A model generated the notes under the pieces. It was not told the origin of the DNA. It saw nothing but the letters and a program-made list of their open reading frames with translations, and ran no database searches. A program made the position numbers and the translations under genes. A stretch of 64,000 bases of DNA, from the NCBI GenBank assembly GCA_016714605.1, contig JADKDL010000012.1, positions 62,001 to 126,000 on the forward strand, in the 5' to 3' direction. Shown here one piece after another: positions 48,691 through 60,221 of this stretch. Every line of letters starts with the position of its first letter. The stretch's first letter is position 1. This DNA is from Bacteroidales bacterium. Lineage in GTDB: Bacteria; Bacteroidota; Bacteroidia; Bacteroidales; UBA1715.

Positions 48691-51600
48691 TTATTTCTTT
48701 GATAATTGGTTTTCGAGGTCACCAATTTTTTTAATTAATTCATTTTCACGTAATGAGAATTCGGAAATGCGTTTTTGCATTTGCAATTCTAAAATTTTAT
48801 TTTCAGTTATATCAGTTCCAATAAAAGTAACTTTAAACAATTCATTAGTTGTAAGCAAATGAGGAATATAGTTTACATGAAACCATTTTTCAGCACCATC
48901 AGGTAAGGTTCTTTTTATTTGTGTCTCATAATTTTGTCCATTATTTACCTGTTGCCAAGCTTTTTCAAATTCTTTTTTGTCTTCTTTAGAAAAAAGAGCT
49001 TCAAAATTAACTTCATGTATATCGTCCTTAGTAAATCCATATGTAGAAAGAAACATATCATTGACATCTACAATTGAACCTTTATTGTCTAATTCGACAC
49101 GAATTATGCACTTGTCAACTGCTTGAAATTCTAAAGAATCAAAATTATTGGCATTCTGCATAGTTACATCAAGACCTAAATACAATATTTTTTGAATAGT
49201 ACCATGCAGATCTTTAACGGTTGAATAGGTTGAAAGCAATTCAATTGTTCCCTCTTTTGTTTTATGAATAAATTTTTGCTCAATATGCTTACCGCCATTA
49301 AGTAGCGCATTCCACAGATTCATAAACTCATCTCTATTCTCATCGGGGAAAAATTCACTTACATGCATTGAGTAAGCTTCTTTACTTTTATATTTAAAAA
49401 AATCTAAAAATCTTGTATTTGCATATTCCAAATTACCATCTAAAGAGAAATCAGCTCTAATAATAGAGTGATTTACAGTATTCAAATAACCCATTGCATC
49501 AGACTTTAATCTCATAGCCTCTTCTCTATTTGCCTGCATCTCTTCAATATTTTGCCTAGCTTCTTCTTCTTGCGCTCTGAGTTCCTCTGCTTGCTGTTGA
49601 GATTGCAATAGCAAGTACTGGGTTTTCATCGTAATCTTTGTGGTGAAAAGCTGAGATGTAATGCTTTCAGCTAATTTCTCAACAAAAGAAATTTCAAAAT
49701 CAGTTATTTCTTTCAACGAACTAATTTCCATTACCCAAATATAAGTTCATCTAACTTTAAAGGTATGAATAATAATGATTTGGGGTTAGATTTTCCTAAT
49801 CCGGATTCTATACTAAGATAATTATCAGGAAAAACGGTCATGTACTTGGTTTTCATTTCTATATAGCAATTACCCACAAGCGTCTCCCCTACTTCAATTC
49901 TAGTCATATCCATTTTTTCAGAACTGAAGGCGTATGAGGCAATTAATTGTAGGTGTAGATCATTATCATTATCATCATTTATGACAAAAATACCTCCTTG
50001 GGCTGCTCCAATATACCTGACAAGGTTAGAAAGAACTTCATCGGCTAAATTTTTAATAGATTCTTTATTATTTCTTAGAATATCGCTAAATAATGCCAAG
50101 CCTTCATTAAACCATCGGCGTTGTACATCTTCTTGTTGACGAACTTGCAACTCCTCATTTTGTTTAACGATTTCAATTTTTTGAGTTTCTACTTCGCTTA
50201 TAGCTTCTTCAATTTTCTTACGTAACTCTTCTTTCTGCTGATGTGCAATTTTTTCTTTATACTTCACATAAAAATAGACAACAGCAGCAATAAAAAGAAA
50301 GACCAAAATGTAAAACCAAATAGTTTTATAAAACGGCGGAACTATATTACTTTTATGGAAGCACCCTCCTCATTCCAAACACCATCATTATTTGAAGCTA
50401 TTACCCTAAAAGTGTATGTGCCTCCGGGTAAATTAGTGTAATTGGCAAAACGTCTGTCATATGTTGTTGTTACCCAATCATCATCAAAACCTTCCATTTT
50501 ATATTTAAACTGATTCTTAGAAGGAGTTGCGAAATGGAGTGCCGAAAATTCAAAACTAAAAACATAATATTTGTAAGACAATTCCAGTTCTGTAGTTTCG
50601 TCAATACTCTGATTTAAAACTTTGCTAACCCCAGGAATTTGTGTTTCATTGAAAATTTTGAAATTTGTAACTACAACTTGAGCTTTTGATGCATTGTCAA
50701 TAATACTATCTGGATTAAAAAGGTTAAATCCTTTTCTTCCTCCAAAAAATATGTATCCGTTTGATAATCTTAAAGCACTGTTGGCCATAAAATTGTTGTC
50801 CTGCAAACCATCTTCACGGTCATAATTTTTTAGACTTTTTCCTTCTTCAATTTTAAATTTAGACATACCTTTTGCAGTAGAAATCCAAAGATGCCCTTTT
50901 TCGTCTGAGACCATAGAAGATATTCCATCACCGACAATATTGCTGTTTTTCTGACTATAATTAGTGAATTTTCCAGTTTTTTTATCTAGCTTGTCAATTC
51001 CTGCACCGCCAGTACCAACCCAAATAAAACCATTTTCATCTTCAAATAATGTAGAAATAATATTTGATGATATAGAGTTTGGATTGCTTTTGTCATTTTC
51101 ATAAAAGACAAATGAGTCTTTATTTCTTTCATATTTAATTAACCCATGCCCCGAAGTTCCGGCCCAAATATCACCTTCAGAATCTTCAATTATACTGAGT
51201 ACAACATTCATCATCTGGTTTTCTACATCGAGTACATAAGTTTTAAATTTATTTGTTTTGTAGTCATATCTTTCTATACCTCCACCATAGGTACCTATCC
51301 AAACATAACCAAATCGGTCTTCCACAATTGCGGTAATTGCATTATTATGAAGTGCATCTGGATTAGATAGATTTTCCTTAAAGTTGTCGAAGTTTTGACT
51401 TTTAGGATTGTATCTTGACAATCCGCTACCATTACTTCCAAACCAAAAATTTCCTTGGGCATCCTCTTCTATAGCTTGTATATAATTACTAACTAATGAA
51501 TTAGAATTCAATGGGTTGTTCTTAATAAAAGTAAATTTCTGCGTTTTCCAATCAAAATAATTAACTCCACCAGATCTAGTACCTATAAGAATAGAACCAT

Positions 51601-52737
51601 TGGAGGCTTGCAAAAATGCAGTAACCTCATCATCACTAAGGCTTTGAGAATCTTTAAAATCATTTTTAAAAGTGGTAAATTTCTTTTTCTTCAAATCAAT
51701 AGTATTCAATCCTCCACCTTCGGTTCCTACCCATAAAACACCCGCACGATCTTCGAACAAAAATATAATCACATTGTGACTTATAGATGTAGGAATAATT
51801 GGGTCATTAAGATAATGAACGAATTTATTCTCACTTTCTATAAATTTATCTAAACCATTCCGAGTACATACCCATAGCTCACCATTTGAAGATCTGCAAA
51901 ATGAAAACGTTTCGTTACTATTTATTGTAGTTTTATCAGTAGGATTGTTTTTATAGACAATCGTTTTACCGGTACTAGGATCAAAATGGCTTATTCCACC
52001 TGCCCATGAGCCTACCCAAAAAGTATTATCTTTATCAACTAAAACGCAAAGAACTATATCGCTTCCAAGACTGGTAGGGTCACTTGGATTGTGTTGAAAT
52101 CTCTGAAATCTCTTTGTTTTACGGTTAAATTTACATAAACCACCCCCATCTACACCAATCCATAGTTCTCCATTCAAATCTTCAAAAATAGCTCGTATAG
52201 CATTTCCGCTTATACTATGCTGGTCATTTTCATTATACTGATAACAGGTGAATGTTTCATTTTTTCTATCGAACTTACATAAGCCTCCTCCAAAAGTTCC
52301 TACCCAAAGTATTGTGTCCTTATCTTCATAAATAGCATACACTGCATTATTACTAAGTGAGGTAGCCAATTCCGGATCGTTTTTAAAAGCCTTGAACTTA
52401 TTTGTTTTCTTATCATAAACATTCAATCCACCACCAGCAGTTCCTACCCAAATGAGTCCATCTCTAGATTCAAATAACGACTTTACAATGCCATTATTCA
52501 AACTATGGGGTCATCTGGATTAGGTTTGTAAACTTTAAAGTTATAACCATCAAATCTATTCAAACCATCTTGCGTGCCAGCCCAAATAAACCCCTTTTTA
52601 TCTTGAATTATAGTGTTAACGTTACCTTGCGACAACCCCTCATCTATATTATATCTTCTGAACTTTACATCGTCTTGAGCATAGAAAGACAATACAAAGA
52701 ACATAAATATCGTAAGCGATATTACTTTGATACTCAT
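48691..52737 (-). CDS. giant membrane receptor: beta-propeller, Y_Y_Y, GAF, PAS-PAS, no kinase (three frame breaks)
   Basis: Reads as one gene of about 1349 aa after three repairs. Order: signal peptide (about 1-20); roughly 14 Reg_prop propeller repeats of the type GLIWVGTAGGGLNVYD; a Y_Y_Y domain (YKYYVFSFEFSALHFATP, NYTNLPGGTYTFRV); one membrane helix (about 50260-50310); a cytoplasmic coiled coil; a GAF domain (49690-50100); a second coiled coil; two PAS domains; and a final short coiled coil ending in NQLSKK. Frame breaks at about 52507 (one C short), 50345 and 49735 (one G short) all fall in otherwise smooth alignments. There is no HisKA, HATPase, REC or AraC domain, unlike the usual hybrid two-component proteins with this periplasmic part. 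Confidence 0.82.
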
Positions 52738-53049
52738 ATTCTTATCTGAATTTAATAGATTATTAATAATGATACCATAATATTAGTGTTTTTTCATCAA
52801 AATTTATGCACAAAATAAAGTAATTAATATACTAAAAAATTGAGATAAAATATTCTTTTAAGTGACTAAAATCATTTATTAATAACAGTATTTGCTGATT
52901 TTAGTTCAAAAAATATTATAATAAATATCCTAAATTCATTTTTTAAAATCTATAAGAAAATACAAAAAATTTAATAAAAACAAAATAATTACGTAACACA
53001 ATTTTTCAATAGATTGTGTATTTTTAGGGCTTATATTAATCTTACGCTT
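52738..53049. other. intergenic region
   Basis: 312 bp of AT-rich sequence between divergent genes; it should carry promoters for the receptor and yqgE, but no well-matched pair is visible. Confidence 0.5.
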
Positions 53050-53642
53050 ATGAATGAAAAAGAATTTGAGGCATTTATTGTAAAAAGCAATTACATAAAA
53101 CCAAAGACAGGAAATGTTTTAATTTCTGCACCTCTAATAACCGATATTTATTTCAAGAATACTATTTTATTTTTGACAGAACATAACTATCAAGGTTCTT
53201 TTGGCTTAGTATTAAATAGACCTCATAAGAAAAATTACATGAGGTTTTTACAGGTATTAAGCAAAAAAACATTTCTCTTTCTTATGGTGGTCCTGTAGCC
53301 AATGATACTATTTTTTATATGCACAGCAAAGGGAAATCAGTGCCACAGTCTGAATACATTGGGAAAGGCTTATATTGGGGGGGCGATTTTTCTGTAGTAA
53401 AAGATCAACTAGCAACCGGCGAAATAAGTCCAGATGAAATAAGATTTTTTTTAGGATATTCGGGTTGGAGCGCAACGCAGCTAGAAGATGAAATAAACAA
53501 AGACTCATGGATAGTGGCTGATATAGCAACAAAAACAATCATGAATAGAAATCATACAGACTTGTGGAGAGAGAGTTTGAAATCGCTTGGTGGAAAATAT
53601 TCGCTTTGGGCAGAATTCCCAGATGATCCATTACTTAATTAA
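53050..53642 (+). CDS. yqgE: YqgE/AlgH family protein (frame broken near 53232)
   Basis: About 197 aa when repaired, the normal length. Start at ATG 53050 (MNEKEFEAFI); the earlier ATG at 53014 is less likely. The first frame has KPKTGNVLISAPLITDIYFKNTILFLTEHN and GSFGLVLNRP, the family hallmarks, then runs off at 53298. Adding one A to the five-A run at 53230-53234 continues into KLHEVF ... LSYGGPV ... YIGKGLYWGGDF ... FLGYSGWSATQLEDEI. The family is widespread and of uncertain molecular role (AlgH/YqgE fold). Confidence 0.88.
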
Positions 53643-53726
53643 AATCTGACTCTATAAAAGGTATAGTAGATGTGACGGTTTTAGTAATTGAAGCAAGCTA
53701 ATGACTCAAATGTTATATTAAATATA

Positions 53727-53734
53727 TATATTTG
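53727..53734 (+). promoter_or_regulatory. candidate -7 box of the lgt promoter
   Basis: TATATTTG fits TAnnTTTG and lies 35 bp before the lgt start. No -33 partner is clear. Confidence 0.35.
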
Positions 53735-53769
53735 CCGAGAATTTTTACATTATAAAATTGTTTTATTAT

Positions 53770-55452
53770 ATGCTTAATTATATACTATGGGATGTTAGTC
53801 CTGAATTAATTGAAGGTTTTAGAGTACGTTGGTATGGGTTGCTTTTTGCAGTAGGATTTATAGGTTCGTATTATGTTTTGAAATATATATTTACAAAGGA
53901 AGGTAAAACCATTAAAATGCTGGACTCCTTTACTTTTACAGCATTTGTAAGTCTCATACTAGGATTGCGCTTAGGTCATTGTTTTTTTTACGAACCTGCT
54001 TATTATCTTGCAAATCCACTAAAAATTCTTTATGTATGGGAAGGCGGACTTGCTAGTCACGGTGGCGCTATAGGAATGTTAATCGGTTTTTTCATATTCT
54101 CAAGAAAACACAAAGTAGATTATATTTGGATTGTATCTAGAGCAGCCATAGTTATTCCTATAACAGCGGCAACCGTTAGATTAGGTAATCTAATGAACTC
54201 GGAAATATATGGAGTAGCTACAACACTGCCATGGGGATTTGTTTTCTTAAGAGATGCTGTAATAAATATTAAAGCAGATGATTTAATAATGATAATGACT
54301 GATAATAACCTTATTGAACAGTCGAGATTACCAATATTAATGGAATTTATTACAAAAAACACAACAATGTTTAACAAGGGAGTTGCATACCCGCTACTAA
54401 TAGAAGTTTTTGAAAAATATAATTTAATACTTCCTGAAAAGACAAACATTTTTAACACAATTTTGCTAAAAAAGGGATACTTATCAGCAAACCACCCAAC
54501 TCAAATTTATGAAGCTATTGCTTATGTAATAACCTTTGTAGTATTGTTTGGGAATTATGTAATGAAGATAAAAAAGGGAATCTATATAAATAGCGGTAAA
54601 ATGCTAGGCGTTATGCTTATTATGATATTTGTATCAAGATTCTTAATTGAATATGTGAAAAATGTACAGGTAGGATTCGAACAAGATTTGCCTATTGTAA
54701 TGGGTCAAATTTTAAGTATTCCGTTTATTCTGCTAGGATCAAAAATAATAGATTCTATGTTGCAATATGCCCTCCTAGGAGGTGTAATAGGTGCTCGACT
54801 AGGACATTGTTTATTTTACGAACCGCAATATTATTTAAGTAATCCGATAGAAATTTTATATGTATGGAAAGGTGGTCTTGCCAGTCACGGAGGTGTAATA
54901 GGTGTAATTGTAGGATTTATTATATTAAGTAAAGTTTCTAAATTCTCGCTCGTTTGGCTAATATCTAGAGCCCTTATAGTTGCCCCAATAGCTGCTGCGT
55001 TTATAAGAATTGGCAATTTGATGAATTCTGAAATTTATGGCATTGAGACATCATTACCATGGGGTTTTATATTTGAATCGAGTCCGGAAGTATTAAATGG
55101 TATTGAAGCCGCTGTGCCAAGACATCCTACACAAATTTATGAAGCCGCTCTTTATTTAATTACCGGAGCATGGTTGATTATATATTATTTAAGAAATAGT
55201 GCTTCGATAAATAACTTCAAAATCATTGCTTACGCATTTTTTGGAATATTTATTTCTCGATTTATAATTGAATTTTTCAAAATAGAACAAGTTTCATTTG
55301 AGGAAGGCATGCTACTAAACATGGGTCAACTCCTTAGTATTCCATTTATTTTAGCTGGTATTGTAATGTTATTTATTAAAAATAAGAATGAGGAAGAAGA
55401 TGAGTTCAATATAGAAGATGAGTTTGAAGATGAAGTAAATGAACGCACGTAA
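53770..55452 (+). CDS. lgt: tandem double prolipoprotein diacylglyceryl transferase
   Basis: 560 aa from ATG 53770, about twice the usual 270-300 aa of Lgt, in one uninterrupted frame. Copy 1 (about 1-330) is complete: GLRLGHCFFYEPAYYLANP, VWEGGLASHGG (His), VRLGNLMNSEIYG (Arg, Asn, Glu), HPTQIYEA and VSRFLIEYVKN (Arg). Copy 2 (about 331-535) starts inside helix 2 (GARLGHCLFYEP) and again has KGGLASHGG, IRIGNLMNSEIYG, HPTQIYEA and ISRFIIEFFK, so both keep the catalytic residues. Copy 1 carries about 66 extra residues between LPWGFVF and HPTQ. Lgt moves diacylglycerol onto the Cys of prolipoproteins. Copies differ at many positions, so this is not a duplicated read. The C-terminal 25 residues are strongly acidic. 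Confidence 0.92.
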   Translation: MLNYILWDVSPELIEGFRVRWYGLLFAVGFIGSYYVLKYIFTKEGKTIKMLDSFTFTAFVSLILGLRLGHCFFYEPAYYLANPLKILYVWEGGLASHGGAIGMLIGFFIFSRKHKVDYIWIVSRAAIVIPITAATVRLGNLMNSEIYGVATTLPWGFVFLRDAVINIKADDLIMIMTDNNLIEQSRLPILMEFITKNTTMFNKGVAYPLLIEVFEKYNLILPEKTNIFNTILLKKGYLSANHPTQIYEAIAYVITFVVLFGNYVMKIKKGIYINSGKMLGVMLIMIFVSRFLIEYVKNVQVGFEQDLPIVMGQILSIPFILLGSKIIDSMLQYALLGGVIGARLGHCLFYEPQYYLSNPIEILYVWKGGLASHGGVIGVIVGFIILSKVSKFSLVWLISRALIVAPIAAAFIRIGNLMNSEIYGIETSLPWGFIFESSPEVLNGIEAAVPRHPTQIYEAALYLITGAWLIIYYLRNSASINNFKIIAYAFFGIFISRFIIEFFKIEQVSFEEGMLLNMGQLLSIPFILAGIVMLFIKNKNEEEDEFNIEDEFEDEVNERT

Positions 55453-55553
55453 AAAAAGTTAGAAATTTTAAATATTTCGCATACAACTTCTAATGGTTAT
55501 TTACTATTTTCATTCAACAATCTAAGACCTTTGCAATAAGGCTATAAATAAAT

Positions 55554-57029
55554 TTATTTTAAGGGTAAAATCAGATAAAATATAGTTCCAATACCAACCT
55601 CTGAGATTAATGATAATTTACCTCCCAAAATCTCAGCAAGATTCCTTGAAATAGCCAATCCAAGACCAGTTCCACTCTGGTTCTCAATACCTTTATATTC
55701 AACCTGCGCAAATCGGTCAAAAATATAATCTAATTTATCGGATGGGATTCCGACTCCGGTATCTTTAACAAAAAATTTAATGCTTTTTATTTCATCAATC
55801 ATTTCATAACCAAAAACAATTTCACCTTGCTTGGTGAATTTTATAGCATTTATCAGCAAATTCATCATAATCTGTTGAAATCTATAACCATCGGTAAAAA
55901 TCGTGAAGTTATTGTCTGCTACTGCTTTAGATAATTTCAAGCCTAAATGTTCTTTATCTCTTCTCTTCTTGATAACAGTAAATGAGGCCAATAGTTCATC
56001 TAATACCTGATTTAGATAACAGTTTGATTTAGAGATTTGTATTTGTCCTGATTCAATTATAGAAATATCGAGCAAATTATCTATAAAGTTAAGAAGCTTA
56101 TCTCCGTTTTTTTGAATTATACCTACATATTCTTTACGTTCAGTATCGGAAATATCATCATCTTCCAATAATTCAGAAAAACCAATAATTGAATTCATTG
56201 GTGTTCTAATCTCGTGCGACATATTAGCTAAGAACACCGACTTCAGCTTATCAGCTTGTTCTGCCTTGTTCTTTGCATCTATAAGCTTTTGTTCAGTAAG
56301 TTTTTGAGAAGATATATCATGAACCACAGCTACCCATCCTGAAAGCTCATCGGTTTCATCAAATATTGCAGATAATGAGAGGCTTACAGGGAACTTAATG
56401 CCTAGTTTCGTTCTCAAGACAGACTCAATATTGAAAGTAGATTTCTCATTTTTAAGAAAATCTTTTAGATTCTCATCAGACAGTTCAGAAATATCTTTCA
56501 ATAAAACCTCATTTTTCTCATAAGAAAGCATCTTAAGCACAGACGGATTGGTATCTATAATAAGACCTGTAGGATCAATTACTAGCAATCCATCATACAT
56601 ATTCTGAATGATTTTATCTGCTGTAATTGATTTTTTTATGAGTTTTTTCTCCAACCTTTTTTTCTGTAGAACCAATTTAATTCTACTTTCTAACTCCAGT
56701 TGATTGAATGGTTTCTTAATATAATCGTAGCCACCTACATCAAAACCGGTTTCAATATCTTTGCCGGTAACTTTGGCTGTGACAAATATTATTGGAATAT
56801 CTCTGTATTTAATGCTATTACCAAGACTTTTTGCTAGAGAAAATCCATCTTCTTCAGGCATCATAACATCCATAAGAATAAGAGCTGGGTGTCTAACTTC
56901 AAGAATTCGCCACATTGACTCTCCACTATCGGCAGTTATAACCTCATAATCAGACAATAACTCTTCGAGAAGTAATCTATTAGAATACTCATCGTCAATA
57001 ATTAGTATTAGTTCTCTTGGTTCGGTCAT
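55554..57029 (-). CDS. response-regulator/PAS/histidine-kinase hybrid
   Basis: 491 aa, cytoplasmic. Order: REC domain (1-120) with acidic residues Asp12-Asp13, phospho-acceptor Asp54 (LMDVMMP) and Lys in YIKKPF; PAS (about 140-260); HisKA with H box FLANMSHEIRTPMNSIIGFSELL (His near 270); HATPase with N box LINAIKFTKQG, G1 DTGVGIPSD and G2 SGTGLGLAIS. REC in front of the kinase is typical of PAS-linked kinases that take input from an upstream phospho-relay. The output target is unknown. lysA ends 20 bp upstream on the same strand. Confidence 0.9.
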   Translation of the reverse strand: MTEPRELILIIDDEYSNRLLLEELLSDYEVITADSGESMWRILEVRHPALILMDVMMPEEDGFSLAKSLGNSIKYRDIPIIFVTAKVTGKDIETGFDVGGYDYIKKPFNQLELESRIKLVLQKKRLEKKLIKKSITADKIIQNMYDGLLVIDPTGLIIDTNPSVLKMLSYEKNEVLLKDISELSDENLKDFLKNEKSTFNIESVLRTKLGIKFPVSLSLSAIFDETDELSGWVAVVHDISSQKLTEQKLIDAKNKAEQADKLKSVFLANMSHEIRTPMNSIIGFSELLEDDDISDTERKEYVGIIQKNGDKLLNFIDNLLDISIIESGQIQISKSNCYLNQVLDELLASFTVIKKRRDKEHLGLKLSKAVADNNFTIFTDGYRFQQIMMNLLINAIKFTKQGEIVFGYEMIDEIKSIKFFVKDTGVGIPSDKLDYIFDRFAQVEYKGIENQSGTGLGLAISRNLAEILGGKLSLISEVGIGTIFYLILPLK

Positions 57030-57049
57030 GCTCTTTAGCGGTGTTGTTG

Positions 57050-58312
57050 TTAGTTAAAGTGCTTGAGATTATCAAAATTCAATGTTGCAAAATAATCTTC
57101 AATCGTTTCGGCTCTTCTAATTTCTAGTACAGATTCATCAGTACGCAACAATAGTTCTGACGAACGTAATTTTGCATTATAATTGAAACCCATTGCATGT
57201 CCATGTGCACCGGAATCATGTATTACTAAAATATCATTTGGTTCTATAATAGGCAATTGTCGAGCAATAGCAAATTTATCGTTATTCTCACAAAGTGACC
57301 CAGTTACGTCGTATTTCTCAAGCAATGGAGCATTTTCTTTTCCAAGTACCGTGATATGATGATATGCTCCATAAAGTGCCGGACGCATAAGGTTAGACAT
57401 ACTGGCATCTAATCCCACAAATTTTTTATATGTTTTCTTTATATGCTGCACTTTAGTAACCAAATAGCCATAAGGTCCGGTGATAACTCTTCCTGCTTCC
57501 CAAAATAATTTAATTGGAGCTAATCCATTGGCCACAATTATTTCATCAAATTTCTTTCTTATTCCATTGCTTACATATTGTAAATCAACAGGTTTTTGTT
57601 CAGGTCGGTACGGTATTCCAATGCCACCACCAAGATTTATAAATTCAAATCTTATATCTAGCTTTTTATGTAATTCAACAACTAAGTTAAACATCAACTC
57701 GGCAGTTTCTATGAAATAATCAGGATTAAGTTCATTTGAAGCAACCATTGTATGTATTCCAAATCTTTTAATACCTTTATCCTTAAGTATTCTATAACCC
57801 TCAAACATTTGTTCTTTGGTAAAGCCATATTTTGCGTCTTCGGGTTCGCCAATAATAGTATTACCAGCTTTAAGCGAACCAGGATTGTATCTACAAGCTA
57901 TGATATTGGGTAAACCAACATTTTGTTCCAAATAATCTATATGCGAAATATCATCTAAATTAATATTTGCACCTATTTCAAGTGCTTTTTTGTATTCATA
58001 GACAGGCGTATTGTTTGAAGTAAACATTATGTCGCTACCGGTAATTCCAGCTTTTTCAGACAGTTCAATTTCAGGCAATGAACTACAATCTGCTCCAAAA
58101 CCTACTTGCTTTAGAAGTTTAATAATGAATGGATTAGGGGTTGCTTTTACAGCGAAAAATTCTTTAAAACCTTCATTCCATGCAAATGCTTGAACTAGCT
58201 TTTTTGCATTTTCCACCATTGCCTTCTCATCATAAATATGAAATGGCGTTGGGAACTGATTAATAATTCCTTCTATCTGCGCCTTATTGAAAGGTAATTG
58301 CTTGCCTAACAT
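57050..58312 (-). CDS. lysA: diaminopimelate decarboxylase
   Basis: 420 aa. PLP-dependent fold-type III enzyme: the Schiff-base Lys56 lies in FFAVKATPNP, the phosphate-binding glycine loop (GGGIGIPYRP) near residue 230 and the C-terminal barrel with GSLCENNDKFAI and HDSGAHGHAMGFNYN near residues 340-370 are in place. The last step of lysine synthesis is the usual function; related carboxynorspermidine or ornithine decarboxylases have different C-terminal motifs. No other lysine gene is nearby. Confidence 0.9.
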   Translation of the reverse strand: MLGKQLPFNKAQIEGIINQFPTPFHIYDEKAMVENAKKLVQAFAWNEGFKEFFAVKATPNPFIIKLLKQVGFGADCSSLPEIELSEKAGITGSDIMFTSNNTPVYEYKKALEIGANINLDDISHIDYLEQNVGLPNIIACRYNPGSLKAGNTIIGEPEDAKYGFTKEQMFEGYRILKDKGIKRFGIHTMVASNELNPDYFIETAELMFNLVVELHKKLDIRFEFINLGGGIGIPYRPEQKPVDLQYVSNGIRKKFDEIIVANGLAPIKLFWEAGRVITGPYGYLVTKVQHIKKTYKKFVGLDASMSNLMRPALYGAYHHITVLGKENAPLLEKYDVTGSLCENNDKFAIARQLPIIEPNDILVIHDSGAHGHAMGFNYNAKLRSSELLLRTDESVLEIRRAETIEDYFATLNFDNLKHFN

Positions 58313-58608
58313 AATAAATCTCCTTTTTAAATACTAATAAACTACAAAAAAATAAAAATGCAATCATTAAGTTCCAAAGATAGAATAATTTTTTAGTAAC
58401 ATTGAAAAATAAAAGTCTATAAATTCTATATAATTAATAAAATATATAATAAGAAAGGAACAAATTAAGAGAAAAAATGGTTGTAGTAGATATCTGAGCG
58501 AGCGCCCCTATATGACAACATCTATTAATTCGATACGAAGATTATAGCATTAACATGCTATAAGATAGACTCTTCTGAAAATAATTTGGATTTATTTATA
58601 ATACTTTT

Positions 58609-60134
58609 TTAAACCTTAATTTTAGGTTTATCATATTTGGGTAAAATTATTCTGAATGTAGTGCCAATATTCAATTCCGAATGTAAAACAAATACCTTTC
58701 CTTGATGATACTCTTCAACAATACGTTTTACGAGAGACAGCCCTAAGCCCCATCCTCTTTTTTTAGTTGTAAACCCAGGTCTGAAAACTGTTTTGTATCG
58801 AGAGCGTGGTATACCTTTTCCTGTATCTGAAATATCGACAATTACATTCTTTTGATTGTCGGAAATTTTTATTGAAATGGAACCTTTCTGACCAATTGCA
58901 TCTATTGCATTTTTACAAATATTTTCTACAACCCATTCAAACAGTGAGTTGTTTATAGGTACAACTATGTCTATTTTGGGTTTTTCAAGCAAGAACTGAT
59001 AATTGCTTGAACTTCTGGTTTTTATGTAATTTACGGAATTGTTCACTACTTCATAAACAGAATGCAAGTCTTTAACCGGCAAAGAGCCAATTTTTGAAAA
59101 TCTATTTGCTATAATCTGCAATCTATCTACATCTTTTTCCAGTTCAGTATATATTTGCTGGTCTATATCTTTCAATTTCAACAATTCAAGCCATGCCATA
59201 ATAGAAGAAATAGGTGTGCCTAATTGATGTGCCGTCTCTTTGACATACCAACCCATAATTGATTTTGTTCGTATTTTCTAGAGGCTCTGAAAGCCATATA
59301 GACAATTATGAGAAATAAAATAACTATCAGCATAAAAGCGGCCGGATAGTATTTGAGCATATTTAGTAGAAAAGAATCTTCATAGAAAATATAAAATGTC
59401 TCGTTCTCAAACCAATGCAATCTGATTGGTGTATTTACAGACTCCATTTTCGACAATACTGTTCTAAGCATTACACTATCTGAAAGTAGTGTTGAATCTA
59501 TATTTCCAAAAGCTATTATTTCTCTACGCAAACTATCGGTAATAACCACCGGAACAGACGCCGAATTTAATACCACCTCACTTATAAAATTCCGTACCAT
59601 ATTATTCATAACCAGCTGTAATTCTGTGAATAATTTGGAATCTTGATAATACAAATAATTTAATATTTCGTTATTATAAGTAACTGCAATAGGTTCATAA
59701 AAAGCAAAATCTGCATAAAGACTATCGGTAATAAAGCTTTCAGGAATTGGAGGAATATCTAAATTAACATGCGAGACAATTTTCCCTTTAGTATTGGTCA
59801 TAATAGGGATGTTTTTATTCGTCGAGATAATTTTAAGTAGGAATGTTAGATTATCAGAATTTTCTTCATCCATAATCTGACGCATTGCTCCCGACCATAT
59901 CTCTACTTTTGTCCTCTCATCTTCTTTGAGTTTTTCAAAAAGTTTATTGGTATACTCTACCAGCTCTATTTTCTTTTGAATAGCACCAGCCCAAAGCATA
60001 ATTTTATTACGCTCTTCTTTCTTAACATTTTCTATAATATTAAGTAAGAGAAATAAAATTCCGACTCCTAATAGCACTGCAAAAATAAACACAACGATTT
60101 TTACACGCTGTGTACTTGAATAACTTTTAAGCAT
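58609..60134 (-). CDS. membrane sensor histidine kinase (frame broken near 59240)
   Basis: About 508 aa when repaired. Two membrane helices flank a sensor domain (VKIVVFIFAVLLGVGILFLLLNII near residue 20; AAFMLIVILFLIIVYMAFRA near residue 280). The cytoplasmic part has QNQLWVGMSK in one frame, ending early at 59220, and KETAHQLGTPISSIMAWLELL in the other; one extra base in the three-base run at 59239-59241 joins them. The H box is AHQLGTP; N box CKNAIDAIGQKG; G1 DTGKGIPRS; G2 GWGLGLSLVKRIVEEY. No REC domain is in the gene. The target is unknown. Confidence 0.88.
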
Positions 60135-60221
60135 ACTTAAAGAGATTTGGTTGGTACATTACAAAACGATAATATGAAAAAGTGCAGATTGCAAAAAGGA
60201 AATTAGACCCGAGTGTAATTA

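Noticed and set aside
54763..55452. Second Lgt copy as an assembly duplication
   Set aside because: The two copies differ at many positions and copy 1 has an extra loop, so they are not the same DNA read twice.
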